Source of the DNA: an uncultured Collinsella sp. | Lineage (GTDB): Bacteria; Actinomycetota; Coriobacteriia; Coriobacteriales; Coriobacteriaceae | DNA length: 64,000 bases | NCBI GenBank assembly: GCA_902491395.1 | Contig: CABUHO010000010.1 | Span: forward strand, 16,926 to 80,925 | Direction: 5' to 3' | Shown here: positions 15,456-24,695 of the stretch, piece after piece | How the letters are laid out: each line of letters starts with the position of its first letter | Numbering within the stretch: the stretch's first letter is position 1 | Made by a program: the position numbers and the translations under genes | Notes under the pieces: generated by a model | What the model was told of the DNA's origin: nothing | Seen by the model: only the letters and a program-made list of their open reading frames with translations | Database searches by the model: none

Positions 15456-17165
15456 ATGGGAATGTATCAGGGAGTCAACGCTTCCGAGGGCATCGGTATC
15501 GGCACCGTCATGGTCGCCGTCGATCCCGACTTGACGTTTGAGCCGCACGAGGTTGCTGATTCGGCAGCAGAGAAGGAGCGCTATCAGACCGCTCTTTCGG
15601 TCTTCTGCGAGAAGACCCAGGCTCAGGCCGACCACATGAAGGAGACGGTGGGCGAGGCCGAGGCCGAGATCATGAGCGGACACATTGTCCTGGCTCAGGA
15701 TCCGGGCATGACTGACGCCATCAACGCCGCCATTGACGGCGGCACCTGCGCCGAGCAGGCGCTCATGGACACCTCGACCATGTTCGAGAACATGTTCCTG
15801 TCCATGGACGACGAGATGTTCCGCCTGCGCGCGGCCGACATCGCCGACATCCGCACCGGTATTCTGGCCGAGCTGCTGGGCAAGGAGGTCGTCGACCTCT
15901 CCGTCCTGCCCGAGAATACCGTCGTTGTCGTGCACGACCTCACGCCGTCCATGACCGCCACGATCGATAAGGCCCATGTTGCCGGCATCGTCACCGAGAC
16001 CGGTGGCCGCACGTCACACTCCGCGATCATCGCGCGCGCCCTCGAGATCCCGGCCGTCCTTTCGGTTTCCAACAGCTGCACCGCACTGCGCAACGGCATG
16101 ACCGTTGTCGTTGACGGTGGCAAGGGTATCGTTGAGGCCGATCCCGATGAGGAGACGCTCGCCGCCTACACTGCCAAGGCCGAGGCTTTCGCTGCCGAGA
16201 AGGCGGCTCTCGAGGCCTTCCGCGGCAAGCCGTCCGTGACTGCCGACGGCATCAAGAAGATCATTGCCTGCAACATCGGCAACCCCGATGACGTGCCCAA
16301 CGCGCTCGATCACGACGCCGAGGCTATTGGCCTGTTCCGTTCCGAGTTCCTGTTCATGGACTCTGCTGAGCTTCCTTCCGAGGAGGAGCAGTTTAACGCC
16401 TACCGTAAGGTCGCCAGCGCGCTCAAGGGCGCTCCGGTCATCATCCGCACGCTCGATGTGGGTGGCGACAAGGAGATTCCGTACCTGCACATGGTCAAGG
16501 AAGAGAACCCCTTCATGGGCTTCCGCGCCGTGCGTTACTGCCTGGCCAACCCCGACCAGTACAAGGTCCAGCTCCGCGCCCTGCTGCGCGCTAGCGCCTT
16601 CGGTGACGTCAAGATCATGATCCCGCTCGTCACCTGTGTCGAGGAGGTCTTGGCTGTCAAGGAACTTGTCGAGCAGTGCAAGGCCGAGCTGACCGAAGAG
16701 GGTCGCAAGTTCAACGAGAACATCGAGGTCGGCATCATGGTCGAGACGCCTGCCGCCTCGCTGCTCGCCGACCGCCTGGCCGAGGTCGCCGACTTCTTCT
16801 CCATCGGCACCAACGACCTGATCGGCTACACCATGTGCGCCGACCGTGGTAACGACACCATCTCCAACCTGTACCAGGTTTACTATCCCGCCGTGCTCCG
16901 CTCGCTCAAGAACATCATCGAGAGCGGCGTGAAGGCCGGCATCATGGTCGGTATGTGCGGCGAGGCTGCTGCCGATCCGCTGCTCGAGCCGCTGCTGATC
17001 AGCTGGGGCCTGGAGGAGTTCTCGATGAGCGCTCCGTCCATCCTGCGCGCCCGCAAGACCATCAGCCAGTGGACCAAGGCCGAGTGCGACGAGCTCGCCG
17101 AGAAGGCGCTCGCCTGCAACACCGCTGCCGAGGTCAAGGCACTGCTCGAGTCCGCAGCTCGCTAA
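15456..17165 (+). CDS. ptsI: PTS Enzyme I (phosphoenolpyruvate-protein phosphotransferase)
   Basis: 569 residues; ATG codons at 15456 and 15462 both lie near GGAGAGAGGA. The N-terminal swivelling domain carries the phospho-His in GGRTSHSAIIARALEIPA. The PEP-binding TIM barrel has NPFMGFRAVRYCL, SIGTNDLIGYTMCADRGN and the catalytic Cys in VGMCGEAA. It autophosphorylates from PEP and donates phosphate to HPr. Having ptsH and ptsI inside a fructose locus suggests this is where the general PTS proteins are encoded for the cell, though other copies may exist. Confidence 0.96.
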   Translation: MGMYQGVNASEGIGIGTVMVAVDPDLTFEPHEVADSAAEKERYQTALSVFCEKTQAQADHMKETVGEAEAEIMSGHIVLAQDPGMTDAINAAIDGGTCAEQALMDTSTMFENMFLSMDDEMFRLRAADIADIRTGILAELLGKEVVDLSVLPENTVVVVHDLTPSMTATIDKAHVAGIVTETGGRTSHSAIIARALEIPAVLSVSNSCTALRNGMTVVVDGGKGIVEADPDEETLAAYTAKAEAFAAEKAALEAFRGKPSVTADGIKKIIACNIGNPDDVPNALDHDAEAIGLFRSEFLFMDSAELPSEEEQFNAYRKVASALKGAPVIIRTLDVGGDKEIPYLHMVKEENPFMGFRAVRYCLANPDQYKVQLRALLRASAFGDVKIMIPLVTCVEEVLAVKELVEQCKAELTEEGRKFNENIEVGIMVETPAASLLADRLAEVADFFSIGTNDLIGYTMCADRGNDTISNLYQVYYPAVLRSLKNIIESGVKAGIMVGMCGEAAADPLLEPLLISWGLEEFSMSAPSILRARKTISQWTKAECDELAEKALACNTAAEVKALLESAAR

Positions 17166-17182
17166 TTTGGTATCAGAGGTAA

Positions 17183-17212
17183 CCGCGTGGTTGGAATGGG
17201 CCGACCACGCGG
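17183..17212 (+). other. Intercistronic hairpin between ptsI and fruK
   Basis: CCGCGTGGT (17183-17191) pairs perfectly with ACCACGCGG (17204-17212). There is no T-tract after it, so it is more likely an mRNA-processing or stabilising element than a terminator. Confidence 0.55.
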
Positions 17213-17239
17213 CCCTCACATATACAGGGGGTACTGTAA

Positions 17240-18172
17240 ATGTTCTACACGCTAACCGCTAACCCGGCTGTCGACATGACGGTTTCGAGCTCTCCGCTCG
17301 AGCCCGACGAGAACGTCCGCACCGGCTCGGCCAGCTACACGGCTAACGGCAAGGGCCTCGACGTGTCCTTCGCCTTTAAGAAGATGGGCGTCGACACCGT
17401 CGCGCTCGGCTTCTTCGCCGGCTTCACGGGCAAGTTTATCGTCGAGGAGGTCATGAACCTGGGTTGCCTCTGCCGCCCGGTCTGGACCGACGGTATCACG
17501 CGCATCAACACCTACGTCAACGATGGCCAGCACGAGTACGGCATCTTGAACCCTGGTGCTCCGATCACGCCGCAGCACCAGGAGGAGCTCTACAACATCC
17601 TGGACACCGCGGGCGACCTTGAGTGCCTGATCGTCTCCGGCTCCGTGCCTCCCAAAGCTACGCCCGACTTCCTGGCTCAGGTCATGGAGCACGCTCAGGC
17701 CCGTGGCGCCGACGTCGTCCTGGACCTGTCCTCCGACAAGCTCAAGGAGCTCGCTCACAAGAAGCCGCTGCTCATCAAGCCGAACCATCACGAGATGAAG
17801 GCCATCTTCGGCGTGCCGGTCGACACCGACGACGAGGTCCGCGTTGCCATGAAGCTGGCTCACGAGGCTGGCGTCCAGAACGTGCTGCTCACCCGTGGTA
17901 GCCGCGGTGACGCCTACTTCTCCAACGGCGAGGACATCTGGTATGCCAAGCGTGAGTTCAACATCAAGCTGGTCTCTTCCGTCTGCGCCGGCGACTGCAC
18001 CCTCGCTGCGTTCCTGCACAAGTGGTACAGGGATCGCGACAACGTCGAGGAGGCCATGAAGCTCGCTATGGCCACCGGCGCCAACGTTGCCGAGTCCGTC
18101 GGCATCGGCGACTTCGGCCACGTCGATGAGTACAGCAAGCGCGTTGCTGTCCGCAAGCTCGATCGTCAGTAA
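17240..18172 (+). CDS. fruK: 1-phosphofructokinase (first of two tandem copies)
   Basis: 310 residues, PfkB fold. N-terminus FYTLTANPAVDMTV with the substrate Asp; glycine-rich TANGKGLDVSFAFKKMG; FFAGFTGKFI; the C-terminal anion-hole/base motif reads SVCAGDCTLAAFL, with the catalytic Asp kept. It phosphorylates fructose-1-phosphate to fructose-1,6-bisphosphate. It follows the fructose PTS genes and is followed by a second, clearly homologous kinase of identical length, each with its own terminator. Confidence 0.9.
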   Translation: MFYTLTANPAVDMTVSSSPLEPDENVRTGSASYTANGKGLDVSFAFKKMGVDTVALGFFAGFTGKFIVEEVMNLGCLCRPVWTDGITRINTYVNDGQHEYGILNPGAPITPQHQEELYNILDTAGDLECLIVSGSVPPKATPDFLAQVMEHAQARGADVVLDLSSDKLKELAHKKPLLIKPNHHEMKAIFGVPVDTDDEVRVAMKLAHEAGVQNVLLTRGSRGDAYFSNGEDIWYAKREFNIKLVSSVCAGDCTLAAFLHKWYRDRDNVEEAMKLAMATGANVAESVGIGDFGHVDEYSKRVAVRKLDRQ

Positions 18173-18200
18173 TCGAAACGCGACATATTCGTGCGCATGC

Positions 18201-18232
18201 GGCGCCCCGGTTTCGGCTGGGGCGCCTTTTTG
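18201..18232 (+). terminator. Terminator after first fruK
   Basis: GGCGCCCC (18201-18208) pairs with GGGGCGCC (18219-18226), followed by TTTTT. Confidence 0.92.
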
Positions 18233-18360
18233 TTCCGCCATGGGGGAGAGGTGTCCTGCCGTACTTCATCGCTTCCACACCGTTCGCCGAGTTGTCCTAG
18301 CCTTTTACCGATACGTGGAATATACTTTCATTAACACGTTGCTTCGTGAAAGGAACATTC

Positions 18361-19293
18361 ATGATTTATACGCTCACTGCAAATCCCGCCATTGACTACA
18401 ACATCGCCTGCGACGGCCTTTCGGCCAACACCGTCACCCGCACGCGCAACGCGGTCTATACGCCCAACGGCAAGGGCCTCAATGTCTCGTTCACGCTCGA
18501 TCACTACGGCGTCGACACCACGATCCTGGGCTTTTTTGCCGGCTTCTCGGGTGAGTTCATCGTCAAGGGCGCCGAGGCCCTGGGCGTGCCCGTCAAGCCC
18601 GTGTGGACCGACGGCATCACGCGCGTCAACGTCTTCCTCAACGCCGGCCCCGACACCGAGTACAACATGGTCAACGCCGGTGCCGCCATCAACGAGGCCA
18701 ACGAGCAGGAGATGTTTGAGCTTATCGATTCGCTCGCAGACATGACCTGCCTGGTCATTAGCGGCTCGCTGCCTCCCAACACCTCCGAGGGCTTCCTGGC
18801 CGAGGTCCTGCGCCGCGTGAAGGCGAAAGGCGCTGAGTTCGTGCTCGATATCTCGAGCCATCAGCTGGCAGACCTCATTGCCATGGAGCCGCTGCTCATT
18901 AAGCCCAACGACGACGAGCTGCTCGACATCTTTGGCATTAAGGTGAGCGGTGGCGACGACGAGTCTGTCAAGGGCGCGATGGCCGAGCTGCATGCCAAGG
19001 GCGCCAAGAACGTCCTGCTGACCCTTGGTGGCGACGGCGCGTACTTCTCCAACGGCGAGCACATCTGGTTTGCCAACCGCACCTTTGAGGTCAAGCTGCT
19101 GTCGACGGTCTGCGCCGGCGATTCCTCGCTCGCTGCCTTCCTGTCCGTGTGGCACGACGCTCCCGAGCGTGTTGAGGACGCTCTGCGCCTCTCGATGGCC
19201 ACCGGCGCCAACGTGGTCGAGTGCCCGGGTTTGGGCGATTTTGCTAAGGTCGATGAGTATCAGAAGGGCATCGCCATCCGTCAGGTCTGCTAA
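18361..19293 (+). CDS. 1-phosphofructokinase (second tandem copy)
   Basis: 310 residues; GAAAGGAAC precedes the ATG at 18361. Same PfkB motifs as the upstream copy: IYTLTANPAIDYNIA, TPNGKGLNVSFTLDHYG, FFAGFSGEFI and STVCAGDSSLAAFL (here with the usual AGDS). The two proteins align without gaps by eye but differ at many positions, so the duplication is old. The copy could favour tagatose-6-phosphate or another ketose phosphate, or differ in regulation. It has its own terminator and probably its own promoter. Confidence 0.88.
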   Translation: MIYTLTANPAIDYNIACDGLSANTVTRTRNAVYTPNGKGLNVSFTLDHYGVDTTILGFFAGFSGEFIVKGAEALGVPVKPVWTDGITRVNVFLNAGPDTEYNMVNAGAAINEANEQEMFELIDSLADMTCLVISGSLPPNTSEGFLAEVLRRVKAKGAEFVLDISSHQLADLIAMEPLLIKPNDDELLDIFGIKVSGGDDESVKGAMAELHAKGAKNVLLTLGGDGAYFSNGEHIWFANRTFEVKLLSTVCAGDSSLAAFLSVWHDAPERVEDALRLSMATGANVVECPGLGDFAKVDEYQKGIAIRQVC

Positions 19294-19328
19294 CGCAACG
19301 TACGGGCCTTGGTTTCTTGCTTTGTTGA

Positions 19329-19363
19329 GCACCCGTCTCGGATTACCGAGGCGGGTGCTTTTT
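19329..19363 (+). terminator. Terminator after second fruK
   Basis: GCACCCGTCTCGG (19329-19341) pairs with CCGAGGCGGGTGC (19346-19358) with one G-U pair, then TTTTT. Confidence 0.93.
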
Positions 19364-19494
19364 CATTTCGGTGGCAGAGCTCTTGGGATTCAATCGTGCT
19401 TGAAACGCGTTTGCGTGTGCGCCCGCTCCCGTTTCTTGCTAGACTTCTTGGAAACCGTCAATCGATATACCCGCAATCGCAGGAGGCCACAGGA

Positions 19495-20889
19495 ATGTGC
19501 AATGTTTCGCTCAACGCCACGCAGCCGTCAGCCGCCTCTCTGCGCGTGTTGCGAGCCCTCGAGGATGCCGGTCTTGAGGCCTGGTATGTGGGCGGTTGGG
19601 TGCGTGACGCGCTGATGGGATGCCCCAGCCACGATGTAGATATGTGTTGCAGCGGCCTGTGGCAGGAGTCCAAAGCGGCGCTCGAGGCCGCCGGCATCGC
19701 GGTTGTGGAGTCGGGCATTAAATTTGGCGGAATCACGGCTATTTCCGATGGCGAGCGTATCGAGGTCACCACGTACCGTCTGGATGGCTTTTACACCGAT
19801 GGTCGCCATCCCCAGAGTGTGGAGCGTGCCGCCTCGCTCGAGGACGATCTGGCGCGCCGCGACTTTACCGTCAACGCTATGGCCTGGCATCCCGAGCGCG
19901 GGCTTGTCGACCGCTACGACGGCCAGGGTGACTTGGAGCGCAAGCTGATTCGCGCTGTCGGCGATCCCAAGCGTCGCTTTAACGAGGACGCCCTGCGCAT
20001 GTTGCGTGCGGTGCGCTTTGCCTGCCGCCTGGACTTTATGATTGAGCCCGAGACTAAGCGCGCGCTTGCCGAGTGCGCGCCGCTGCTCGACGCCGTGGCG
20101 CGCGAGCGCGTGGGTATTGAGCTCGAGGGCATTCTTTCGACCGGTCATGGGGGAGACGCCATGCTGCGCTACCCCGAGCTCATCTGCGCCGCCGTGCCCG
20201 AGTTGGCAGCGGGTCGCGGCTTTGATCAGCGAAGTGTCTATCATGCGTTTAACGTTTACGAGCATATCGCCCGTGTGCTGACGGTGGCAGGGGAGCTTGC
20301 GCTGTGCGACGGCGTCGCGCCCTCGTCGAGCCTTATGTGGGCGGCGTTTTTGCACGATGTGTCCAAGCCCGAGTGTTTCACGGTCGATCACGCCGGCAGC
20401 GGACACTTCTACGGTCATCCCGAGCTCGGCGCCAAGAAAGCGCGCGTCATTATGGATCGCCTGGCGCTCTCGCACGACCTGGTGCGCGACGTGTGCCTGC
20501 TCATCAAATATCACGACAAGCCGCTGCGCCCCGAGCGCTCCTGCCTGCTCAATATGATGCGCGCGCTTTCGGGCGAGGGCGTCGACACGCCGCGTTTGAT
20601 GGACGAGCTCATGGATCTTAAGCGTGCCGACACGCTCGGCAAGGCCCCGTCGTGCTTCTATTACGTTGAGACGATTGAGGAGATGCGCGCGATGTCGCAC
20701 GAGCTGCTGAAGGCGGGGGAGCCCTATACGCTCAAGATGCTCGCCATCAACGGCGGCGACTTGATCCGTGCTGGAGTCAAGCCCGGGCCGGAACTGGGGC
20801 AGCTTCTCAACTCCGCCCTCGACGCCGTGATCGAAGACAACATTCCCAACGAGCGCGAAGCTCTTTTGGTCCATCTCAACTTGAATTAG
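19495..20889 (+). CDS. CCA tRNA nucleotidyltransferase / polyA-polymerase family with HD domain
   Basis: 464 residues; CAGGAGG lies upstream of ATG 19495. The class II nucleotidyltransferase head has YVGGWVRDALMG and HDVDMC (metal Asp pair), then RRDFTVNAMAW and RFNEDALRMLRAVRFACRLDF. A C-terminal HD domain has FLHDVSKPE and IKYHDKPL. It adds or repairs the CCA end of tRNAs; the HD part can hydrolyse 2',3'-cyclic ends in related proteins. It lies upstream of two tRNA genes, which here have an encoded CCA, so repair is the likely job for these tRNAs. Confidence 0.9.
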   Translation: MCNVSLNATQPSAASLRVLRALEDAGLEAWYVGGWVRDALMGCPSHDVDMCCSGLWQESKAALEAAGIAVVESGIKFGGITAISDGERIEVTTYRLDGFYTDGRHPQSVERAASLEDDLARRDFTVNAMAWHPERGLVDRYDGQGDLERKLIRAVGDPKRRFNEDALRMLRAVRFACRLDFMIEPETKRALAECAPLLDAVARERVGIELEGILSTGHGGDAMLRYPELICAAVPELAAGRGFDQRSVYHAFNVYEHIARVLTVAGELALCDGVAPSSSLMWAAFLHDVSKPECFTVDHAGSGHFYGHPELGAKKARVIMDRLALSHDLVRDVCLLIKYHDKPLRPERSCLLNMMRALSGEGVDTPRLMDELMDLKRADTLGKAPSCFYYVETIEEMRAMSHELLKAGEPYTLKMLAINGGDLIRAGVKPGPELGQLLNSALDAVIEDNIPNEREALLVHLNLN

Positions 20890-20953
20890 CCACCCAGTTT
20901 ACCTGCGTGTTCCATAACCTGCCGACAATTTGTCGGCAATTTGGAATTTCTTC

Positions 20954-20982
20954 TTGCGCTGTCGTTTTTTGTCCCGTAATAT
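20954..20982 (+). promoter_or_regulatory. Promoter of tandem tRNA-Glu genes
   Basis: TTGCGC at 20954-20959 and TAATAT at 20977-20982, spaced by exactly 17 bases, end 34 bases before the first tRNA. Confidence 0.65.
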
Positions 20983-21016
20983 ATTTCCTCGCAGCACGGC
21001 AGTGCAGATGTCATGT

Positions 21017-21093
21017 GGCCCGTTCGTCTAGCGGTTTAGGACGCCGCCCTCTCAAGGCGGAGATCACCAGTTCGAATCTGGTACGGGCTACCA
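21017..21093 (+). tRNA. tRNA-Glu (anticodon CTC), copy 1
   Basis: Cloverleaf of 77 bases with encoded CCA. Acceptor GGCCCGT pairs with ACGGGCT. Anticodon stem CCGCC/GGCGG encloses CTCTCAA, giving anticodon CTC. The T-arm is ACCAG-TTCGAAT-CTGGT. Discriminator A. Confidence 0.95.
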
Positions 21094-21115
21094 CTTCTTT
21101 TCTGCCGAGGCCTAT

Positions 21116-21192
21116 GGCCCGTTCGTCTAGCGGTTTAGGACGCCGCCCTCTCAAGGCGGAGATCACCAGTTCGAATCTGGTACGGGCTACCA
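21116..21192 (+). tRNA. tRNA-Glu (anticodon CTC), copy 2
   Basis: Identical in sequence to the copy that ends 22 bases upstream. The two share one promoter and one terminator. Both read GAG codons, the dominant Glu codon in these genes. Confidence 0.95.
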
Positions 21193-21202
21193 TGCATCTG
21201 AT

Positions 21203-21244
21203 ACCCGGTCTTTCCACGGAAGGCCGGGTTTTTTATTATCAAAC
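21203..21244 (+). terminator. Terminator of the tRNA-Glu pair
   Basis: ACCCGG..CTTTCC pairs with GGAAGG..CCGGGT (21203-21239) and is followed by TTTTTT. Confidence 0.9.
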
Positions 21245-21342
21245 AACTGTCTGTCATTCCCGTTTGAACAAGAGCTTTTCGTTCTGCTTATGGCCCTTAC
21301 GGGTACAATAACCAAGATATTTTGACTGTTAGAAGGAGTCTC

Positions 21343-22650
21343 ATGACGGAGTCCTCTCAGCATACGTCCAAGCCCCAGGTCGAGGTTGAGGCCTCGGGCG
21401 GCGATGACAATAAGAGCGCACGCCGCGGCGCAATCTTTATCGGCGTTGTGCTGGTGGGTTATATCGTCTATCTGGTGGTAACCGGGCAGATGGGGCAGTT
21501 CTGGGCTGCTATGTCGAGCGTCCAGGCGCCCTGGCTCGTTGTCGCGTGTCTTTGCATGTTCATGTATCTGTTCTTTGGCATTGTGGCCTATGCGATCGCC
21601 GTCTGGCTCGACCCCAATTCACCCGTCGGCATTCGCGACCTGATCTCGGTCGAGGCGAGTGGCATCTTCTTTGGCAACCTGACGCCCATGATGATGGGCT
21701 CTACGCCTGCCCAGATCTACCGCCTGACCAAAGCGGGCCAAAACGTGGGCGAAGCGGGTGCCACGCAGTTCACCCGATTTATTGTGTATCAGTTTGGCCT
21801 AGTTGCCTGGGGCGCTATCCTATTGCTTGCTCGCATGCCGTTTTTTGCCGAGCGCTATGGCGACATGACGCTGCTGTGCGTCTTTAGTTTTGGCGGTCAC
21901 TGCTGCATCCTGCTCGGCATCTTCGCCGTCGCGCTCATGCCTAAGACCGTCACGCGCGTCGCCCATTGCATCATCAATTGGCTCGAGCGCATAGGTGTCT
22001 CGGCCACCAAGATCGATGGATGGCGCTCGTTTGTCGATGGCGAGATCTACTCGTTCTCCGAGAAGTTCAAGCTTTCTGCCGGACATTTTTCTTCCATGCT
22101 GCTCACCGTGTTTATCACCATGCTGCAGCTTGCGTTTTTCTATCTGGTGCCGTATTTCCTGATGCTTGCCTTTGGCCACCACGAGGTCGACTTTTTCTCG
22201 GTCATGGCCGCGAGCGCCTTTGTCCAGCTGCTGAGCTCTGCGGTCCCCTTGCCCGGTGGAACTGGTGGCGCTGAGGGCGGCTTTGCATTGTTCTTGGGTC
22301 ATTTCTTTGGGTCGGCTTCGACCGCCGGCTATCTGCTGTGGCGCCTCATTACGTTTATCGCGCCGACCATTTTGGCTGCGCCCCTGCTGGGCCTTAAGAG
22401 CGCCCACAACGAGAGCATCCATGCGCGCTGGGATCGTGTGATGCGCAAGCTTGGCCGCACGCCTCAGACGCCCTCTGCGCCCACTAAGCCGCACCCCACG
22501 AATGCTGTTACCGTTGATCCCAAGAAGCACGCTCAGAAGGCTTCTGGGGCCGCTAAGCCGGCTCATAAAGCCTATGTGCTACAGACAGGCGACGGTATCC
22601 GTGTATCTCCTTCGGCACTCAATAAGAAGAAGCGTCCTAAGTCGCAGTAG
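21343..22650 (+). CDS. YbhN/AglD-type integral membrane protein (lysylphosphatidylglycerol synthase TM-like, UPF0104)
   Basis: 435 residues; GAAGGAG precedes ATG 21343. After about 30 polar residues there are roughly seven or eight membrane segments (IFIGVVLVGYIVYLVV, WLVVACLCMFMYLFFGIVAYAIAVW, LLTVFITMLQLAFFYLVPYF and others). Family hallmarks include NLTPMMMGSTPAQIYRL and SSAVPLPGGTGGAEGGFALF. The C-terminal 80 residues are basic and cytoplasmic. Homologues flip or aminoacylate lipids or anchor synthases, but without the soluble MprF domain no lysyl transfer is expected. Exact function unknown. Confidence 0.8.
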   Translation: MTESSQHTSKPQVEVEASGGDDNKSARRGAIFIGVVLVGYIVYLVVTGQMGQFWAAMSSVQAPWLVVACLCMFMYLFFGIVAYAIAVWLDPNSPVGIRDLISVEASGIFFGNLTPMMMGSTPAQIYRLTKAGQNVGEAGATQFTRFIVYQFGLVAWGAILLLARMPFFAERYGDMTLLCVFSFGGHCCILLGIFAVALMPKTVTRVAHCIINWLERIGVSATKIDGWRSFVDGEIYSFSEKFKLSAGHFSSMLLTVFITMLQLAFFYLVPYFLMLAFGHHEVDFFSVMAASAFVQLLSSAVPLPGGTGGAEGGFALFLGHFFGSASTAGYLLWRLITFIAPTILAAPLLGLKSAHNESIHARWDRVMRKLGRTPQTPSAPTKPHPTNAVTVDPKKHAQKASGAAKPAHKAYVLQTGDGIRVSPSALNKKKRPKSQ

Positions 22651-22699
22651 GGCAGTCGTGCGTTCTTCATGATGCGGGGCATATTTGTGCTGTATGGGG

Positions 22700-22723
22700 G
22701 ATAATCCTCTTACGTAGATTATC
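22700..22723. promoter_or_regulatory. Candidate operator ahead of tetR-type gene
   Basis: GATAATC (22700-22706) and GATTATC (22717-22723) are perfect inverted arms with a 10-base spacer, 43 bases before the regulator's ATG. Autoregulation by the TetR protein is plausible. Confidence 0.45.
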
Positions 22724-22766
22724 TCTCATCTGTTGATGAATGCCCGCATATCGAAGGGACACGTCC

Positions 22767-23378
22767 ATGGACACCAGCAAACCGCGTCTTGATCGCCGCA
22801 TCGTTCGCAGCCGCAATGCCATCCTTTCCGCTTTCGAGCGCCTGCTCATGGAAAAGCCGCTGGCAGACATTACGGTGAGTGCCATCGCGCGCGAGGCCAA
22901 TGTCGACCGCAAGACCTTTTACGTTCACTTTGGTACGGTTGATGGCTTGCTCGATGCCATTGCCGTCGATGTGGTGGAGATGATTGTCGACTCGGTCGAG
23001 AAAACGCTTGCCTCCATGGACGGCGACACCAACGAGCGCGCCCTGGGCGCGGCGGCGACCTTCTTTAAAACCGTTAACGAGGCACTGTGCAACAACCTGG
23101 TGCTCAATCGTCAGCTGATCGAGAACATTCCGCTCGATGATTTTATGGCTCGTCTTCGTGCGCCGCTCGAACACGAGATTGCCGAGCGCGTTCTGCTGCC
23201 CCAAGGTCTCAAGGACGAGATGTTCGACTACTATCTGGCGTTTCTGCTGTCGGGTATCATCGGCATCTATCGCACGTGGGCATTGTCCGATGGCTCGGTT
23301 CCTATCGAGCGCGTCTCGGAGGTTGCTAATAATCTGACGTTGAGCGGCCTTTCGAGCCTGGAATCTCGTTTCGAATAG
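22767..23378 (+). CDS. TetR/AcrR family transcriptional regulator
   Basis: 203 residues; GAAGGGA lies ahead of ATG 22767. The N-terminal HTH (about 10-57) contains RSRNAILSAFERLLMEKPLADITVSAIAREANVDRKTFYVHF when read continuously (bases about 22800-22930). The C-terminal ligand domain is helical with no recognised effector. It is convergent with a MacAB-like exporter operon, and an exporter next to a TetR gene often is its target, but the exporter's promoter lies 3.5 kb away, so the link is only suggested. Confidence 0.85.
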   Translation: MDTSKPRLDRRIVRSRNAILSAFERLLMEKPLADITVSAIAREANVDRKTFYVHFGTVDGLLDAIAVDVVEMIVDSVEKTLASMDGDTNERALGAAATFFKTVNEALCNNLVLNRQLIENIPLDDFMARLRAPLEHEIAERVLLPQGLKDEMFDYYLAFLLSGIIGIYRTWALSDGSVPIERVSEVANNLTLSGLSSLESRFE

Positions 23379-23400
23379 CACGTGCGCCTTACCCCCCCTG

Positions 23401-23467
23401 AGTTGCGGTGAAATAGGGACTGAATAGGCCTTTTAACAGCCTAAACGGTCCCTATTTCACCGCAACT
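23401..23467. repeat. Inverted repeat, GCGGTGAAATA family
   Basis: Arms 23401-23422 and 23446-23467 (22 bases) pair throughout with one G-U. The left arm reads AGTTGCGGTGAAATAGGGAC then TG. A small GGC/GCC pairing sits in the loop. It lies between convergent tetR and macB-like genes, and its arm repeats that of the 14613-14703 element. Confidence 0.9.
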
Positions 23468-23480
23468 TGTTGGCGGTGGC

Positions 23481-24695
23481 TTACTGGTAGCGTAGACACT
23501 CGACTGGATCGAGCTTTGCGGCGCGGCGGGCGGGGTAGAAGCCAAAGGTTACGCCGATGCCGACGGAGACGGCGAAGGCCAGCAGCACCGTGGCGATTGA
23601 AAAGCTCGGTGTGATTTGCCCGCTGGCACCGAGCTCGCTGAGAACCCCTGATCCTGCGGCAAACATCGCGAGGCCCCAGGCCAGCAGATAGCCAATCAGG
23701 ACACCCAGCAGGCCACCGGTGACGCACAGCGCCGAGGACTCGGCCAAAAACTGCGCGGTGATATCGCGACGACTGGCGCCCAGGGCACGGCGAATACCTA
23801 TTTCGCGGATTCGCTCGGTCACGTTGGTGAGCATCATATTCATAATGCCGATCCCGCCGACAAGCAGCGAGATACTGGCGACGGCACCCATGATGAGCGA
23901 GAATGCGCCCATAAAGGAGTTGAGTGCATCGATGGCGCTTTTCATGGAGGTCGCCGATACACTGTCGTACTCATCGTCCTCCGATATGCCCTTCATCGCG
24001 CGCACCTTGGACTCGATGTTTTTGCAGAGCTCATCCATGTCCGTGCCCTCGGCGGCAAGTGCCGTCACGCTGGGGAATGAAGGATTCTCGTCGCCAAACA
24101 GCCCGGATATGGTTTCGCGTGGCATATACAGCGAGAGCGAGCCCATGGAGTCGCTGCCGCCATCAATCACGCCTACAATCTGAACCTCGCCGTTGGACAC
24201 CTTGATGGTTTTCCCCAGCGCATCCTGCTCGTTGCCGTAAAGCTGATCGGCGCCGCCGCGGCTGATGAGCGCCACGCGCGAGCCTGATTGAGACTCGGCC
24301 TGGGAATAGACACGTCCCGCAACGAGCTTGCTGGCACCCACGGCGTCGAGCATGTCGCTATCGACGCCCTGCGCCATGACGGTATAGCTTTTATCGCCAG
24401 ACTTGTACTCGGTATACGCGCTGTCGACAATGCCGATCTGCTCTATCTGCGGCACCAGTTTTTGAAGCTTCTGGACGTCCGAATCGGTGAGTTCTTGGGA
24501 CGAATAGATCTGAACCATACGAGCTGCGTTGAGCCCCAGGCTGTTGACCAAGCTGTTTTGGATGCCGCCGATGAGCGAGGTCATAGCGATGACCGATGCG
24601 ATGCCAATGACGATGCCCAGGATGGTGAGCAGGCTTCGCCCCTTGTTGGCCTCGAGCGAGTGCAGGGCTTCCTGGATGAGATCGCGGGTGCTCAT
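23481..24695 (-). CDS. ABC transporter permease, MacB-like (FtsX domain)
   Basis: 404 residues; the start at 24695 is chosen because AAAGGAG lies upstream and it overlaps the ATPase stop by 4 bases (ATGA). An N-terminal membrane helix (RSLLTILGIVIGIASVIAMTSLIGG) is followed by a MacB_PCD extracellular domain (about 50-250), then three helices of the FtsX domain with LLVGGIGIMNMMLTNVTERIREIGIRRALGAS, the classic family signature. The ATPase, if encoded in cis, is missing here and supplied by the next gene upstream. It likely exports a peptide or toxic compound, or transmits envelope stress. Confidence 0.9.
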   Translation of the reverse strand: MSTRDLIQEALHSLEANKGRSLLTILGIVIGIASVIAMTSLIGGIQNSLVNSLGLNAARMVQIYSSQELTDSDVQKLQKLVPQIEQIGIVDSAYTEYKSGDKSYTVMAQGVDSDMLDAVGASKLVAGRVYSQAESQSGSRVALISRGGADQLYGNEQDALGKTIKVSNGEVQIVGVIDGGSDSMGSLSLYMPRETISGLFGDENPSFPSVTALAAEGTDMDELCKNIESKVRAMKGISEDDEYDSVSATSMKSAIDALNSFMGAFSLIMGAVASISLLVGGIGIMNMMLTNVTERIREIGIRRALGASRRDITAQFLAESSALCVTGGLLGVLIGYLLAWGLAMFAAGSGVLSELGASGQITPSFSIATVLLAFAVSVGIGVTFGFYPARRAAKLDPVECLRYQ

